Shown: in pieces, positions 45,692 to 55,267 of the stretch
Layout of the letters: every line of letters begins with the position of its first letter
Numbering within the stretch: position 1 is the first letter of the stretch
Source of the DNA: Desulfosudis oleivorans Hxd3
Lineage (GTDB): Bacteria; Desulfobacterota; Desulfobacteria; Desulfobacterales; Desulfosudaceae
NCBI RefSeq assembly: GCF_000018405.1
Contig: NC_009943.1
Coordinates: 3,351,001 to 3,415,000 of the forward strand
Length of the DNA: 64,000 bases
Direction: 5' to 3'
The notes under the pieces: generated by a model
Seen by the model: the letters and a program-made list of their open reading frames with translations, nothing else
Told to the model about the DNA's origin: nothing
Databases searched by the model: none
Position numbers and translations under genes: made by a program

Positions 45692-47145
45692 AACATTACG
45701 CCACTCTCCCCACGGCAATCAGCAGGCGGTGCGTGGCGGGCGCCGGAATGGCCCTTGCCCTGCTTACCCTGCTTTTTACCATGAACTCGGCGGCCCTGGC
45801 CGCGATTCAAAAACAGCCGGCCCTGATTCCCGAATCATTCAGCGAACTGGCCGACGCTATCGGTCCGGCCGTGGTCAACATCCGCACCGAAACAACAACG
45901 GCCCAGAGCGACCGCCTGTCCCGCCATTTTTTTAACTCCCCCTTTGGAGAAAACGACCCGTTTAACGAGTTCTTCGAGCGGTTTTTCAATGCCCCCCACG
46001 GCCGGCAGTTCAAGCAACGCAGCCTGGGCTCGGGGTTTGTCATCGATTCACGGGGGCTGATCGTCACCAACAACCACGTGGTGGAAAACGCGGACAAGAT
46101 TATTGTCAAGCTCAAAGACGGTGATGAGTTTGACGCCACGGTGGTGGGAACCGACGCCAACACCGATCTGGCCCTGCTGGAAATCGAGGCAAAGCGGCCC
46201 CTTCCCAGCCTGGAGCTGGGCGATTCAGACGACCTGAAGGTGGGGGAATGGGTGGTGGCCATCGGCAGCCCCTTCGGCCTGGAACAGACCGTCACCGCGG
46301 GCATCGTCAGTGCCAAGGGCCGGGTGATCGGGGCCGGTCCCTATGACGACTTCATTCAGACCGACGCCTCCATCAACCCCGGCAACAGCGGCGGCCCCCT
46401 GGTCAACCTGGCCGGCGAGGTGGTGGGCATCAACACCGCCATCATTGCCAGCGGCCAGGGCATCGGGTTTGCCATTCCCGCCAACCTTGCCAACAACATT
46501 CTTGAGCAGCTGGAGACCAAAGGCCACGTGATTCGCGGCTGGCTGGGCGTGGGCATTCAGCCGGTGAGCAAAGAGATGGCCGAGTATTACAACCTGGAAA
46601 GCGGCAAAGGGGCACTGGTCACCGAGGTCTTTCCCGGGGATCCGGCGGACAAGGCCGGCATCAAGACCCAGGACATCATTCTTGAGGTCAACGGTAAAGA
46701 AATTAAAGACAGCCGGGATCTTTCCGCCATGATCGCCAGCCTGCCCGTGGGAGAAACCATCAAAGTAATGCTGCTGCGGGACGGAAAGAAAAAAACCGTA
46801 ACCGTCAAGATCAAGGAACGGGACGACACCCGCGTGGCGGGCAAATCGGAAACCGGCACCCAGAGCGCCATGGACCTGGAAGTGGCCGACATCACCGAAG
46901 AGGTGGCCAGAAAACTGAACCTGAACAGCACCGAGGGCGTGTACGTGTCTGAAGTGGCCCCCGGTGGAAAGGGCGATCAGGCCGGCATTCAGCCGGGAGA
47001 TGTGATCAGAGAGATCAACCGGCAGCGCATTCAGAACACGGCCGACTTTGAGGCCATCCTGAAAGGTATCAAGGAGGGAGACCCCCTGCTGATCCTGATT
47101 CGAAAATCCAACGGCATGTTCATGGTGATAAAAACCACCCGGTAG
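45688..47145 (+). CDS. degP: Periplasmic serine protease/chaperone, Do (HtrA) family
   Basis: A 485-residue secreted protease. Signal peptide with core MALALLTLLF and AALA cleavage region near residue 38. The trypsin-like domain has the triad His130 (TNNHVVEN), Asp160 (ANTDLALLE) and Ser234 (NPGNSGGPL), followed by two PDZ domains (GWLGVGIQPVSKEMAEYY and VYVSEVAPGGKGDQAGIQ). This is the DegP/DegQ/MucD layout. It degrades or refolds damaged envelope proteins. It is translationally coupled to the DUF1844 gene. Whether it is DegP or MucD-like cannot be decided from sequence alone. Confidence 0.93.
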   Translation: MKHYATLPTAISRRCVAGAGMALALLTLLFTMNSAALAAIQKQPALIPESFSELADAIGPAVVNIRTETTTAQSDRLSRHFFNSPFGENDPFNEFFERFFNAPHGRQFKQRSLGSGFVIDSRGLIVTNNHVVENADKIIVKLKDGDEFDATVVGTDANTDLALLEIEAKRPLPSLELGDSDDLKVGEWVVAIGSPFGLEQTVTAGIVSAKGRVIGAGPYDDFIQTDASINPGNSGGPLVNLAGEVVGINTAIIASGQGIGFAIPANLANNILEQLETKGHVIRGWLGVGIQPVSKEMAEYYNLESGKGALVTEVFPGDPADKAGIKTQDIILEVNGKEIKDSRDLSAMIASLPVGETIKVMLLRDGKKKTVTVKIKERDDTRVAGKSETGTQSAMDLEVADITEEVARKLNLNSTEGVYVSEVAPGGKGDQAGIQPGDVIREINRQRIQNTADFEAILKGIKEGDPLLILIRKSNGMFMVIKTTR

Positions 47146-47200
47146 CCCGGATATTGCATAAAACATCCGGGGTAACGGGCGACAACACCGGACAATTTGA

Positions 47201-47238
47201 GCAGGCGCTTGATATCTCCCGATATCAGCGCCTGCCGT
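47201..47238 (+). terminator. Rho-independent terminator after the Do protease gene
   Basis: GCAGGCGCTTGATATC pairs with GATATCAGCGCCTGC (one bulged T) around a TCCC loop, followed by CGTTTTA. It lies between the protease gene and ispE. Confidence 0.75.
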
Positions 47239-47263
47239 TTTATGGTAACCAAGGGGGTCCGTC

Positions 47264-48121
47264 ATGAAGGTGCTGTCCCCTGCCAAAATCAACCTGTTTT
47301 TGCACGTCACCGGAAAGCGGGCCGACGGGTATCACGATCTTTTTACCCTGATGTGCTGCATCGGCCTGTTTGACGAGCTGACATTCGAACTCACCGACAG
47401 CGGCGTTTCGGTCCGGTGTGACCATTCAGCGGTTCCCTCCGATGCTTCCAACCTGGCCCACCGGGCCGCGACCCTCTTTTTTGAGCGTACCGGCATTCAG
47501 GCCGGGGTCTCCATCACCCTTGTCAAGCACATTCCTGTGGCCGCCGGCCTGGGCGGCGGCAGCAGCAACGCCGCAACGGTCCTGGTGTGGCTCAACAACC
47601 GGTTCGGGCGGCCGCTCTCCATGGACCGCCTTCTGGAGATGGGGGCCCTTCTGGGCGCGGATGTGCCGTTTTTCATCTTTGGCCGGCCGGCCCTTGCCAC
47701 CGGCATCGGAAACCGCCTTGTCGCCTACCCTCTCCTGCCCTCCCTGCCGGTGGTGCTGATCCATCCGGACATTCCTGTTTCCACCGGCGATATCTACAAA
47801 AGTTTCAATTTAACATTGACAAATAACAAAAAAATTTCTACGATCCATTCTTTTACAAAACAGACGCCTTTTGAGTTTGCAAAACACCTTGAAAACGATC
47901 TGGAAACGGTTACTCTGGAGCGATATCCGGAGATAGGGGCCGCCAAAAAAAGACTGGTGGCCGCCGGCGCGCGGGGTGTTCTGATGTCCGGCAGCGGCCC
48001 TGCCGTGTTCGGCGTTTTTAAGGACCCGGCGGCGGCGGAACAGGCCTATGCGACGATTCCCCGGCAGACGGGAGAACGGCTGTTTTGCGCGACATTACTG
48101 ACGGCGGGACATACGGCTTGA
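47264..48121 (+). CDS. ispE: 4-diphosphocytidyl-2-C-methyl-D-erythritol kinase
   Basis: A 285-residue GHMP kinase that phosphorylates CDP-methylerythritol in the MEP isoprenoid pathway. It has Lys8 in SPAKINLFLHV, the ATP loop PVAAGLGGGSSNAA (91-104) and the catalytic Asp133 in GADVPFF; the C-terminal MSGSGPAVFG is the third GHMP motif. The ATG at 47264 has AAGGGGG upstream. In many bacteria ispE is followed by prs, as here, with a tRNA gene between. Confidence 0.95.
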   Translation: MKVLSPAKINLFLHVTGKRADGYHDLFTLMCCIGLFDELTFELTDSGVSVRCDHSAVPSDASNLAHRAATLFFERTGIQAGVSITLVKHIPVAAGLGGGSSNAATVLVWLNNRFGRPLSMDRLLEMGALLGADVPFFIFGRPALATGIGNRLVAYPLLPSLPVVLIHPDIPVSTGDIYKSFNLTLTNNKKISTIHSFTKQTPFEFAKHLENDLETVTLERYPEIGAAKKRLVAAGARGVLMSGSGPAVFGVFKDPAAAEQAYATIPRQTGERLFCATLLTAGHTA

Positions 48122-48143
48122 CCGAAAAATGAAGCCTTTGCAC

Positions 48144-48219
48144 TGGGGCGTCGTCAAGCGGTAAAGACACAGGATTTTGATTCCTGCATTCGGAGGTTCG
48201 AATCCTCCCGCCCCAGCCA
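48144..48219 (+). tRNA. tRNA-Gln (anticodon UUG)
   Basis: A full cloverleaf: acceptor TGGGGCG with CGCCCCA (7 pairs), discriminator G and encoded CCA; anticodon stem CAGGA/TCCTG around loop TTTTGAT with anticodon TTG; T arm GGAGG-TTCGAAT-CCTCC. It decodes CAA (and CAG by wobble). It lies 22 bases after ispE and 38 before prs, so it is probably cut from a shared transcript. Confidence 0.96.
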
Positions 48220-48257
48220 ATGGACACGATGCCGGAAAACGATATGAGGACAGGCCA

Positions 48258-49211
48258 TTGAAGGAACCAAACAACGATTTTAAAATTTTTTCGGGAAACG
48301 CAAATCCCGGGCTGGTGGAAAAAATCTGCGCGTACCTGGGCCGGCCCCTGGGAAAGGCCAAGGTCTCCCGGTTCAGCGACGGCGAGGTCCAGATCGAAAT
48401 CAACGAAAACGTCCGGCGCAAGGACGTGTTTCTGATCCAGTCCACCTGCGCGCCGGTCAACGATAACCTGGTGGAACTGCTGCTGATGCTTGATGCGCTC
48501 AAACGCTCCTCGGTCAGCAAGATCACCGCGGTGATTCCCTATTACGGATATGCCCGCCAGGACAAAAAGGTAGCGCCCCGGGTGCCGATCAGCGCCAAGC
48601 TGGTGGCGGACCTGCTCACCCAGGCCGGTGCCAACAAGATCATCACCCTGGACCTGCATGCCGGCCAGATTCAGGGCTTTTTCAATGTGCCGGTAGACAA
48701 CCTGTTCGCGGCCCCGGTGCTGATCACCCACATTAAAAAACACTTTTCCCCCGACAACCTGGTCATTGTCTCTCCCGACGCCGGCGGTGTGGAGCGGGCA
48801 CGGGCCTTTGCCAAGCGACTGGACGCGGAACTGGCCATTGTGGACAAGCGCCGCTCCGCTCCCAACCAGGCCCAGGCCATGGCGGTCATCGGTGACGTCA
48901 AGGATAAAATCGCGATTATTTTAGACGACATGGTGGACACCGCCGGCACTCTGACCGAGGCGGCGGCGGCCCTGGACGCCAAGGGCGCCAGGGAAGTGAA
49001 TGCCTGCTGCGTGCATCCGGTGCTGTCCGGCCCGGCGGTGGACCGCATCACCGGCTCCAAACTCAAACAGATTATCGTCACCGACACGGTGCCGCTGAAT
49101 GAAAATGCGAAACAGTGCAACAAAATAGAGGTCCTCTCCATCGCCGACCTGGTGGGAGAGGCCATGATACGAAGCTACAGGGGCGATTCGGTCACCTCTC
49201 TTTTTGTATAG
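48258..49211 (+). CDS. prs: Ribose-phosphate pyrophosphokinase
   Basis: A 317-residue enzyme making PRPP from ribose 5-phosphate and ATP for nucleotide, His and Trp synthesis. It shows [13 protein letters not shown] near the start, [24 protein letters not shown] (ATP-binding), the PRPP loop DDMVDTAGT and [11 protein letters not shown] use the TTG at 48258, which has GAGG upstream and gives the usual length; a frame to 48177 would run through the tRNA gene, so it cannot be the start. It belongs to the ispE-tRNA-prs-rplY-pth group. Confidence 0.95.
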   Translation: MKEPNNDFKIFSGNANPGLVEKICAYLGRPLGKAKVSRFSDGEVQIEINENVRRKDVFLIQSTCAPVNDNLVELLLMLDALKRSSVSKITAVIPYYGYARQDKKVAPRVPISAKLVADLLTQAGANKIITLDLHAGQIQGFFNVPVDNLFAAPVLITHIKKHFSPDNLVIVSPDAGGVERARAFAKRLDAELAIVDKRRSAPNQAQAMAVIGDVKDKIAIILDDMVDTAGTLTEAAAALDAKGAREVNACCVHPVLSGPAVDRITGSKLKQIIVTDTVPLNENAKQCNKIEVLSIADLVGEAMIRSYRGDSVTSLFV

Positions 49212-49262
49212 CCCCGTCCATTGCGCTTACCAAAATATAAAGAAACAAAGGATTTTTGAAAC

Positions 49263-49916
49263 ATGGAATTAAAGGAACTGCAAGTCAAAACACGTCAGAT
49301 GGCGGGTGGGCCCACCCCAAAGGCGCTGCGGCGCCAGGGGTTTGTTCCCGCAATAGTGTATGGTCATAAAAACGACCCGCTTCCCCTTGCCGTGGACGAT
49401 CACACTTTTCGCCTTCTGCTCAAGGACGCCGGCCAACAGGCCCTTCTCTCCCTCGTCATCGACGACGGGGCCGCGTCAAAAACCGTCATGCTCAAGGAGC
49501 TCCAGCAACACCCGGTCTCCCTGAAGCTGATTCACGCCGATTTTCACGAAGTGGATCTGACCAAGAAAATCACCACCTATGTCCCTGTTGCCACAACGGG
49601 TGTGTGCAAGGGCGAAAAAGAGGGTGGTGTGCTTCAGCTGATCCGTAGAGAACTGGAAGTGCGCTGCCTGCCGGGACTTATTCCGGAATCCATCGCCATC
49701 GATATCAGCGCTCTCGACATCGGTGATTCGGTCCACGTGGCTGATATCGAGGCCCCGGAGGGGGTTGAGCTGGTGCATGAGGTCAACTTCACGGTGATCG
49801 CCGTAGCCGCGCCTACAAAAGAAACGGTTGAAGACGAAGAAGCAGAAGAGGCCGCGGCAGAAGGCGCCGAAGAGACCGGGGAGACCGGGGAGACAGAAGA
49901 AGGCGGCGACGAATAA
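49263..49916 (+). CDS. rplY: 50S ribosomal protein L25 (Ctc type)
   Basis: A 217-residue long-form L25/TL5 protein: an N-terminal 5S rRNA-binding domain (about 1-95, with TPKALRRQGFVPAIVYG) and a C-terminal beta domain, then an acidic low-complexity tail after about residue 190 (mostly Glu, Ala and Gly). The ATG at 49263 has AAGGA upstream. It is located between prs and pth as in many bacteria. Confidence 0.95.
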   Translation: MELKELQVKTRQMAGGPTPKALRRQGFVPAIVYGHKNDPLPLAVDDHTFRLLLKDAGQQALLSLVIDDGAASKTVMLKELQQHPVSLKLIHADFHEVDLTKKITTYVPVATTGVCKGEKEGGVLQLIRRELEVRCLPGLIPESIAIDISALDIGDSVHVADIEAPEGVELVHEVNFTVIAVAAPTKETVEDEEAEEAAAEGAEETGETGETEEGGDE

Positions 49917-49955
49917 ACCAAAGCCTGTCAACGCGGTTTTTCTATTCAGTGATGC

Positions 49956-50537
49956 ATGTATGAAACAGAACCCTATCTGCTGGCAGGACTCGGCAACCCG
50001 GGAAGTGATTACGCCCGCACCCGGCACAACATCGGGTTCATGGTGATTGACCGGCTGGCCGAACGGTTTTCTTTTGCCATCGACAGAACAAAAGGCAGTT
50101 GCCTGTATGGCACCGGAGGAATCGAGGGGCAACGGGTGGTGGCGGTAAAACCGCAGGGATTTATGAACAGCAGCGGGCCGCCGCTTTTCCGGCTGGCACA
50201 ATATTTAAAAATATCAAGCAAGCGAATGTTGGTCGTACACGACGACATCGACCTTGCTTTTGGAAAATTAAAAATAAAAACGAAAGGAGGTCATGGCGGA
50301 CACAACGGCATCAAATCGATCATCGATACCTTTGGAACGGATGACTTTGTCCGTGTCCGCATCGGTATCGACCACCCCGGCGCCCGGGAGGGGGTTGTCG
50401 GCCATGTGCTGGGACGATTTTCAGCAGAAGAGCTGGAACACCTGGACGGGCTGATACAGCAGGCCGGGGAAACCGTTACGGCGATCCTGAAAGAGGGCGC
50501 CACAGCGGCCATGAACAGGCTTCATGGCGCACGGTAA
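49956..50537 (+). CDS. pth: Peptidyl-tRNA hydrolase
   Basis: A 193-residue enzyme that frees tRNA from peptidyl-tRNA dropped by ribosomes. Active-site residues are in place: His24 in RTRHNIGF, the Asp in HDDIDL (97-98), Asn71 in KPQGFMNSSG and the GHGGHNG loop. GLGNPGSDY near the start is the usual opening. Length is normal. It follows rplY by 39 bases. Confidence 0.96.
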   Translation: MYETEPYLLAGLGNPGSDYARTRHNIGFMVIDRLAERFSFAIDRTKGSCLYGTGGIEGQRVVAVKPQGFMNSSGPPLFRLAQYLKISSKRMLVVHDDIDLAFGKLKIKTKGGHGGHNGIKSIIDTFGTDDFVRVRIGIDHPGAREGVVGHVLGRFSAEELEHLDGLIQQAGETVTAILKEGATAAMNRLHGAR

Positions 50538-50595
50538 CAACAGGTATTTTTGTAGAGAAATATAAACCATCAACTAAAACAAACAAGGAGGAAAA

Positions 50596-52668
50596 ATGGA
50601 GGCTTTAACAGGCAATCTGCCATTACTCTGCACCCTGATCGGAGTGGTGGGCATCATCTATTCTCTGATCATGGCGGGCATCGTCAAGAGCGCTCCCGCC
50701 GGTAACGAGAAAATGAACCAAATCGCCGACGCGGTCAAGGAAGGCGCTATTGCCTACCTGAACCGCCAGGCCAAAAGCATGGGAATCACCGGCATCATCA
50801 TCTGCGTCGTCATCTGGTTCACTATGGGCTCTCTGACCGCCATCGGCTTTGCCGTGGGCGCCATCGCGTCTTTCTTCGCGGGCTACATCGGCATGCGCGT
50901 TTCGGTTATCGCCAATGTTCGTACCGCTGAAGCAGCCAGGGGCGGCCTTTCCAAAGGCCTTGCCATGGCCTTCAGGGGCGGTTCCGTGACCGGCATGATC
51001 GTGGCCGGCCTGGCCCTGACCTCGGTCGCCGGCTACTACGCATTTCTGCTCTCCAAAGACCTTACCGGCGTTAATGCGGTTATTCCGCTGGTGGCCCTGG
51101 GCTTCGGCGGCAGCCTGATCTCGATCTTCGCCCGTCTGGGCGGCGGTATCTTCACCAAGGGCGCAGACGTTGGCGCGGACCTGGTGGGCAAGGTGGAAGC
51201 CGGCATTCCCGAGGACGACCCCCGGAACCCGGCCACCATCGCCGACAACGTGGGTGACAACGTGGGCGACTGTGCCGGTATGGCAGCCGACCTTTTTGAG
51301 ACCTACGCCGTTACCGCCGTGGCAGCCATGCTGCTGGGCGCGCTTTTCTTCAAGGCCAACGGCCCCGAGGTTCAGTCCATTGCCATCAATTTTCCGCTGG
51401 TGCTGGGCGCAGTGTCCATCATCGCCTCCATCATTGCTATTTTCTTTGTGCGGCTTCGTGAAGGCAGCGACTACATCATGGGCGCCCTGTACAAAGGCAT
51501 GTTCGGCGCGGCTGCCATCTCGGCCGTGGCCTTCTACTTTGTGGCCAAGAAAATGCTGACCGGCGTTGAGGGCATGGACGCAATGAACCTTTACTACTGT
51601 TCATTGATCGGCATCATCCTGACCGTTGTCATTGTTATCATCACCGAGTACTACACCGGCAAGTACCAGCCGGTAAAAGATATTGCCGAAGCCTCCACCA
51701 CCGGCCACGGCACCAACATCATCGCCGGCCTGGCCGTGAGCATGCAGTCCACCGCCCTGCCGGTGATCGCCATCTGTATCGCCATTTACGTTGCCTCTAC
51801 CCTGGGCGGTCTTTACGGCATTGCCATGGCAGCCATGTCCATGCTGTCCATGACCGGCATGGTTATCGCCATTGACGCCTACGGCCCCATCACGGACAAT
51901 GCCGGCGGCATCGCCGAGATGGCAGGCATGGACGAGAGCGTCCGGGCCGTTACCGATCCCCTGGATGCGGTGGGCAACACCACCAAGGCCGTTACCAAGG
52001 GGTATGCCATCGGCTCCGCCGGTCTGGCCGCCCTGGTGCTGTTTGCCTGCTATGTCATGGAATTCCAGTTCCATGAAGGCGGTGATCATGTCGCCCTGAT
52101 ATTTGATCTGTCAGATGTCCGGGTGCTGATCGGCCTGTTTATCGGCGGCCTGCTGCCCTTCCTGTTCGCCTCCATCGCCATGAAGGCCGTGGGACGGGCC
52201 GGTGGCGCGGTGGTTGACGAAGTACGCCGGCAGTTCCGTGAAATTCCGGGCATCATGGAAGGCACGGCCAAGCCGGACTACTCCGCCTGTGTGGACCTGG
52301 TCACCAAGTTCGCCATCAAGGAGATGATGGTACCGGCCCTGATTCCGGTTGTTGCCCCGATTATTATCGGTGTTCTTTTCGGAAAGGTCGGTGGTCCTTA
52401 TGCTGTTGGCGGTCTTCTGATCGGCAGCATCGTCACCGGTGTCTTCCTGGCCATCTCCATGACCACCGGCGGCGCGGCCTGGGACAATGCCAAAAAGTAC
52501 ATTGAAGACGGCAACTTCGGCGGCAAGGGCAGCGATGCTCATAAGGCAGCGGTTACCGGCGACACCGTCGGCGACCCCTACAAAGACACCGCTGGTCCGG
52601 CCATCAACCCCATGATCAAGATCGTCAACGTGGTGGCCCTGCTCATGGTGCCGGTGCTGTTCCTGTAA
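50596..52668 (+). CDS. hppA: Membrane proton-pumping pyrophosphatase
   Basis: A 690-residue polytopic ion pump with about 16 membrane helices that couples PPi hydrolysis to ion export. The PPi-binding signature [21 protein letters not shown] and [13 protein letters not shown] is present. At the site that separates the K+-dependent from the K+-independent group (GNTTAA versus GNTTKA), it has Lys464 in [10 protein letters not shown], so a K+-independent H+ pump is predicted. The ATG at 50596 has AAGGAGG upstream. PPi from sulfate activation and biosynthesis would be the energy source in a sulfate reducer; that link is inferred. Confidence 0.95.
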   Translation: MEALTGNLPLLCTLIGVVGIIYSLIMAGIVKSAPAGNEKMNQIADAVKEGAIAYLNRQAKSMGITGIIICVVIWFTMGSLTAIGFAVGAIASFFAGYIGMRVSVIANVRTAEAARGGLSKGLAMAFRGGSVTGMIVAGLALTSVAGYYAFLLSKDLTGVNAVIPLVALGFGGSLISIFARLGGGIFTKGADVGADLVGKVEAGIPEDDPRNPATIADNVGDNVGDCAGMAADLFETYAVTAVAAMLLGALFFKANGPEVQSIAINFPLVLGAVSIIASIIAIFFVRLREGSDYIMGALYKGMFGAAAISAVAFYFVAKKMLTGVEGMDAMNLYYCSLIGIILTVVIVIITEYYTGKYQPVKDIAEASTTGHGTNIIAGLAVSMQSTALPVIAICIAIYVASTLGGLYGIAMAAMSMLSMTGMVIAIDAYGPITDNAGGIAEMAGMDESVRAVTDPLDAVGNTTKAVTKGYAIGSAGLAALVLFACYVMEFQFHEGGDHVALIFDLSDVRVLIGLFIGGLLPFLFASIAMKAVGRAGGAVVDEVRRQFREIPGIMEGTAKPDYSACVDLVTKFAIKEMMVPALIPVVAPIIIGVLFGKVGGPYAVGGLLIGSIVTGVFLAISMTTGGAAWDNAKKYIEDGNFGGKGSDAHKAAVTGDTVGDPYKDTAGPAINPMIKIVNVVALLMVPVLFL

Positions 52669-52694
52669 TACGAAACTGTTAACAACCTGAGATA

Positions 52695-52728
52695 AAAGGG
52701 GGAGAGCCGGCCGGCCCTCCCCCTTTTT
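52695..52728 (+). terminator. Rho-independent terminator after hppA
   Basis: GGGGGAG and CTCCCCC enclose a GCCGGCCGGC core, followed by TTTTT; an A run on the other side pairs with the T tract. Located 27 bases past the hppA stop. Confidence 0.85.
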
Positions 52729-52730
52729 AG

Positions 52731-52759
52731 TTGCCGGACGGGTTAAAATCTGCTATAAA
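52731..52759 (+). promoter_or_regulatory. Promoter of the carD-like gene
   Basis: -35 TTGCCG (52731-52736), 17-bp spacer, -10 TATAAA (52754-52759), right after the hppA terminator and 44 bases before the carD-like start codon. Confidence 0.6.
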
Positions 52760-52802
52760 TAGTAAGATTTGTAGTTATTCAACCTCCGAGGTGACATAAA
52801 AA

Positions 52803-53369
52803 ATGGCGCAGAAGGTAAAACCCAAAAAAGGGCCGGTCGTTAAAAAAGGCCCGAACAACTATCAACCCGGCGACCTGGTGGTCTACCCGGCCCATGGCGT
52901 GGGCCGCATTGAGACCATTGAGTCCCGGAACATCGGCGATACCCGGCAGGATTTTTACATCATGAAGATCCTGGAAACCAACATGGTCATCATGATCCCC
53001 ACCCAGAATCTTACGGCCGTGGGCATCCGCAACGTGATCTGCAAAAAAGAGGTTTCAAAGATTTACAACATCATCCGCAGCCAGGAGGAGTGCGGCGCCG
53101 GTGACAACCAGACCTGGAACCGGCGGTACAAGGAGTACATGGACAAGATCAAAACCGGCTCCCTGTACGAGGTGGCTGAGGTGTTCCGGGACCTCTTTTT
53201 GCTGAAAATGACAAAAGACCTTTCATTTGGGGAAAGAAAACTGCTGGATACGGCCCAGGGCCTGCTGGTAAAAGAGCTTTCCATTGCAAAAGGGGCCGAA
53301 GAAAAAACGGTCATCTCTGAGATCGAGTCCTTTTTCCCCAAAATGCCTCCCTCCCATGCCGCCGGATAG
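52803..53369 (+). CDS. CarD/CdnL-family transcription regulator
   Basis: A 188-residue protein with a basic N-terminal tail (about 1-18), an RNA polymerase-interacting CarD/TRCF Tudor-like domain (GDLVVYPAHGVGRIETIE) and a helical C-terminal domain with SFGERKLLDTAQGLLVKEL. CarD/CdnL proteins bind the RNAP beta subunit and stabilise the open promoter complex, notably at rRNA promoters. The ATG at 52803 has GAGGTGA upstream. It overlaps the next gene by 14 bases. Confidence 0.92.
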   Translation: MAQKVKPKKGPVVKKGPNNYQPGDLVVYPAHGVGRIETIESRNIGDTRQDFYIMKILETNMVIMIPTQNLTAVGIRNVICKKEVSKIYNIIRSQEECGAGDNQTWNRRYKEYMDKIKTGSLYEVAEVFRDLFLLKMTKDLSFGERKLLDTAQGLLVKELSIAKGAEEKTVISEIESFFPKMPPSHAAG

Positions 53370-54345
53370 AGACGTCGCCCTTGTGACGAGTGCAGGGCAC
53401 GACGGCCTGCGACTGGACACGCTGGTGGCCGGTCAGTGGGATTGTTCACGTCATTCAGCGGCCCTGCTGATCAAAAACGGCACTATCCTTGTGGACGGTC
53501 GGCCCCAGAAGCCTTCCTATAAAGTTGGCGTCAACCAGTCCATAACCGGTCGCATTCCTTCACAAAAGCCGGAAAAGCCCGGCCCCGAGCCCGCCCCCCT
53601 GCCTCTCCTGTTTGAAGATGCGTTTCTGCTGGTTGTCAACAAGCCCCCCGGCCTTGTGGTGCACCCCGCCCCCGGCCATGAAGGGGGCACCCTGGTCAAC
53701 CGCCTGCTGCACCATTTTCCGGCCATTGGCACCGTCGGTGAGCCTGACCGGCCGGGCATTGTCCACCGTCTGGACAGAAACACCTCCGGGGCCCTGGTGG
53801 TGGCCAAGACCGCGGCCGCCCATCAGGCGCTTTCCGACATGTTCAAATCCAGGCAGGTCCGCAAGACCTACCTGGCTCTGGTATACGGCCAAATGAAATC
53901 GACCGGCGGCGTTGTCACCCTGCCCATCGGCCGGCACTCCCTGGAAAGAAAAAAAATGTCGGTTTCAAGCCCTCAGGCCCGGCCAGCGGAAACTCGCTGG
54001 AAAGTGCGCAAGGCCTTTGTCGATGCCAGTCTGCTGGAGCTTGAAATTCACACCGGCCGGACCCACCAGATCCGGGTCCACTGTACGGCGCTGCAACGGC
54101 CGGTGGTGGGAGACCCCACCTACCCGTGCAAATGGACCCGGAAACGGCAGCACTTTTCCAGCCGGGCCTCTTTTGAGCTGCTCAATGCCGCCGGCCGGCA
54201 GATGCTTCACGCGTGGCGACTTGAATTTGATCATCCCGTTACCGGCGCACCCATGTGCTTTACAGCACCGCTTTTCGAAGATATAAAAGAGATGCTCCAC
54301 CTGCTCAGGGCCATTGACGGCACAACAGCACCAAAAAGAGCCTGA
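53356..54345 (+). CDS. rluD: RluA-family pseudouridine synthase (RluD type)
   Basis: A 329-residue pseudouridine synthase of 23S rRNA. It has an N-terminal S4 RNA-binding domain (RLDTLVAGQWDCSRHSAALLIKNG) and the catalytic domain with HRLDRNTSG containing the nucleophile Asp140, then KTYLALVYG and RTHQIRVHC. Length and S4 domain fit RluD, but RluA-family paralogues cannot be told apart from sequence alone. The ATG at 53356 overlaps the carD-like gene by 14 bases; a frame to 53284 lies inside it. Confidence 0.9.
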   Translation: MPPDRDVALVTSAGHDGLRLDTLVAGQWDCSRHSAALLIKNGTILVDGRPQKPSYKVGVNQSITGRIPSQKPEKPGPEPAPLPLLFEDAFLLVVNKPPGLVVHPAPGHEGGTLVNRLLHHFPAIGTVGEPDRPGIVHRLDRNTSGALVVAKTAAAHQALSDMFKSRQVRKTYLALVYGQMKSTGGVVTLPIGRHSLERKKMSVSSPQARPAETRWKVRKAFVDASLLELEIHTGRTHQIRVHCTALQRPVVGDPTYPCKWTRKRQHFSSRASFELLNAAGRQMLHAWRLEFDHPVTGAPMCFTAPLFEDIKEMLHLLRAIDGTTAPKRA

Positions 54346-54388
54346 TGCGTCAAGTGGCCGTAACCCCTCCCCCATCCATGGAGGTTTC

Positions 54389-55267
54389 ATGAAAATAAAA
54401 AACTTTACCGACAAAAAATGCTTTATCACCGGCGCGGCCAGTGGTATCGGCCGGTCCACGGCCCTTGCCATGGCCCGGCGGGGAGCCCGCCTCTTTCTCA
54501 CCGACATAAACGCGGAGCCCCTGGAGGCGGTGGTTAAGGAAATTGAGCAGGAAGGCGGCACCGTGGCCGCGTGGGAGGCCTTTGATATCCGTGACCTTGA
54601 CCGGGTGCGGGCCTTTTCAAACCGCATCCATCAGGCCCACGGCGCCATGGACATCGTGATGAACGTGGCCGGCACCGCCATCTGGGGCACGGTTGACCGG
54701 CTGAAGCATATTCACTGGAAAACCATGATCGATATCAACCTCATGGGCCCCATTAATGTGATTGAGTGTATGGTGTCCGAGATGGTGCGGGCCGGGCAGG
54801 GAGGCCATCTGGTCAACGTCTCTTCCGCCGCCGGCCTGATCGCCCTTCCCTGGCATGCCGCTTACAGTGCCAGCAAGTTCGGCCTGCGAGGCCTTTCCGA
54901 GGTGCTGCGCTACGACCTGCGGCCGCACCGCATCGGGGTCACCGTGGTCTGCCCCGGCGCGGTAAAAACCCCGCTGGTGGGCACGGCCCAGATTCTGGGT
55001 GTGGACAAAAGTCACAAGGCAGCCCGAAAGATGATCCGGCGCTTTGAAAAGCATGCCGTTACCCCTGAAAAAGTGGCGGCCGATATTATTCAGGGTATTG
55101 AAAAAAACCGGTACATGGTGATCACCTCTTTTGATATTCGAATGGCCTGGTGGGCAAAAAGACGATTTTTCTTTGCCTATCACCTGGCCATGATTGTGAT
55201 CAGCCGGTTCTTCAGACGCATGGCCCGAAAGGCGGCGCCGGCGGCCTTAGACCGAGATGCCACATGA
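54389..55267 (+). CDS. Short-chain dehydrogenase/reductase
   Basis: A 292-residue classical SDR: nucleotide loop TGAASGIG (14-21), NVAG (92-95), catalytic Ser145 or 146, Tyr159 and Lys163 (YSASK), and a CPGAVKTPL motif. A C-terminal basic, hydrophobic extension (SFDIRMAWWAKRRFFFAYHLAM) could be a membrane anchor, as in lipid-active SDRs. The ATG at 54389 has GGAGG upstream. It shares an ATGA overlap with the hydrolase gene that follows, so both act in one process, possibly lipid or fatty-alcohol metabolism; the substrate is not known. Confidence 0.85.
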   Translation: MKIKNFTDKKCFITGAASGIGRSTALAMARRGARLFLTDINAEPLEAVVKEIEQEGGTVAAWEAFDIRDLDRVRAFSNRIHQAHGAMDIVMNVAGTAIWGTVDRLKHIHWKTMIDINLMGPINVIECMVSEMVRAGQGGHLVNVSSAAGLIALPWHAAYSASKFGLRGLSEVLRYDLRPHRIGVTVVCPGAVKTPLVGTAQILGVDKSHKAARKMIRRFEKHAVTPEKVAADIIQGIEKNRYMVITSFDIRMAWWAKRRFFFAYHLAMIVISRFFRRMARKAAPAALDRDAT

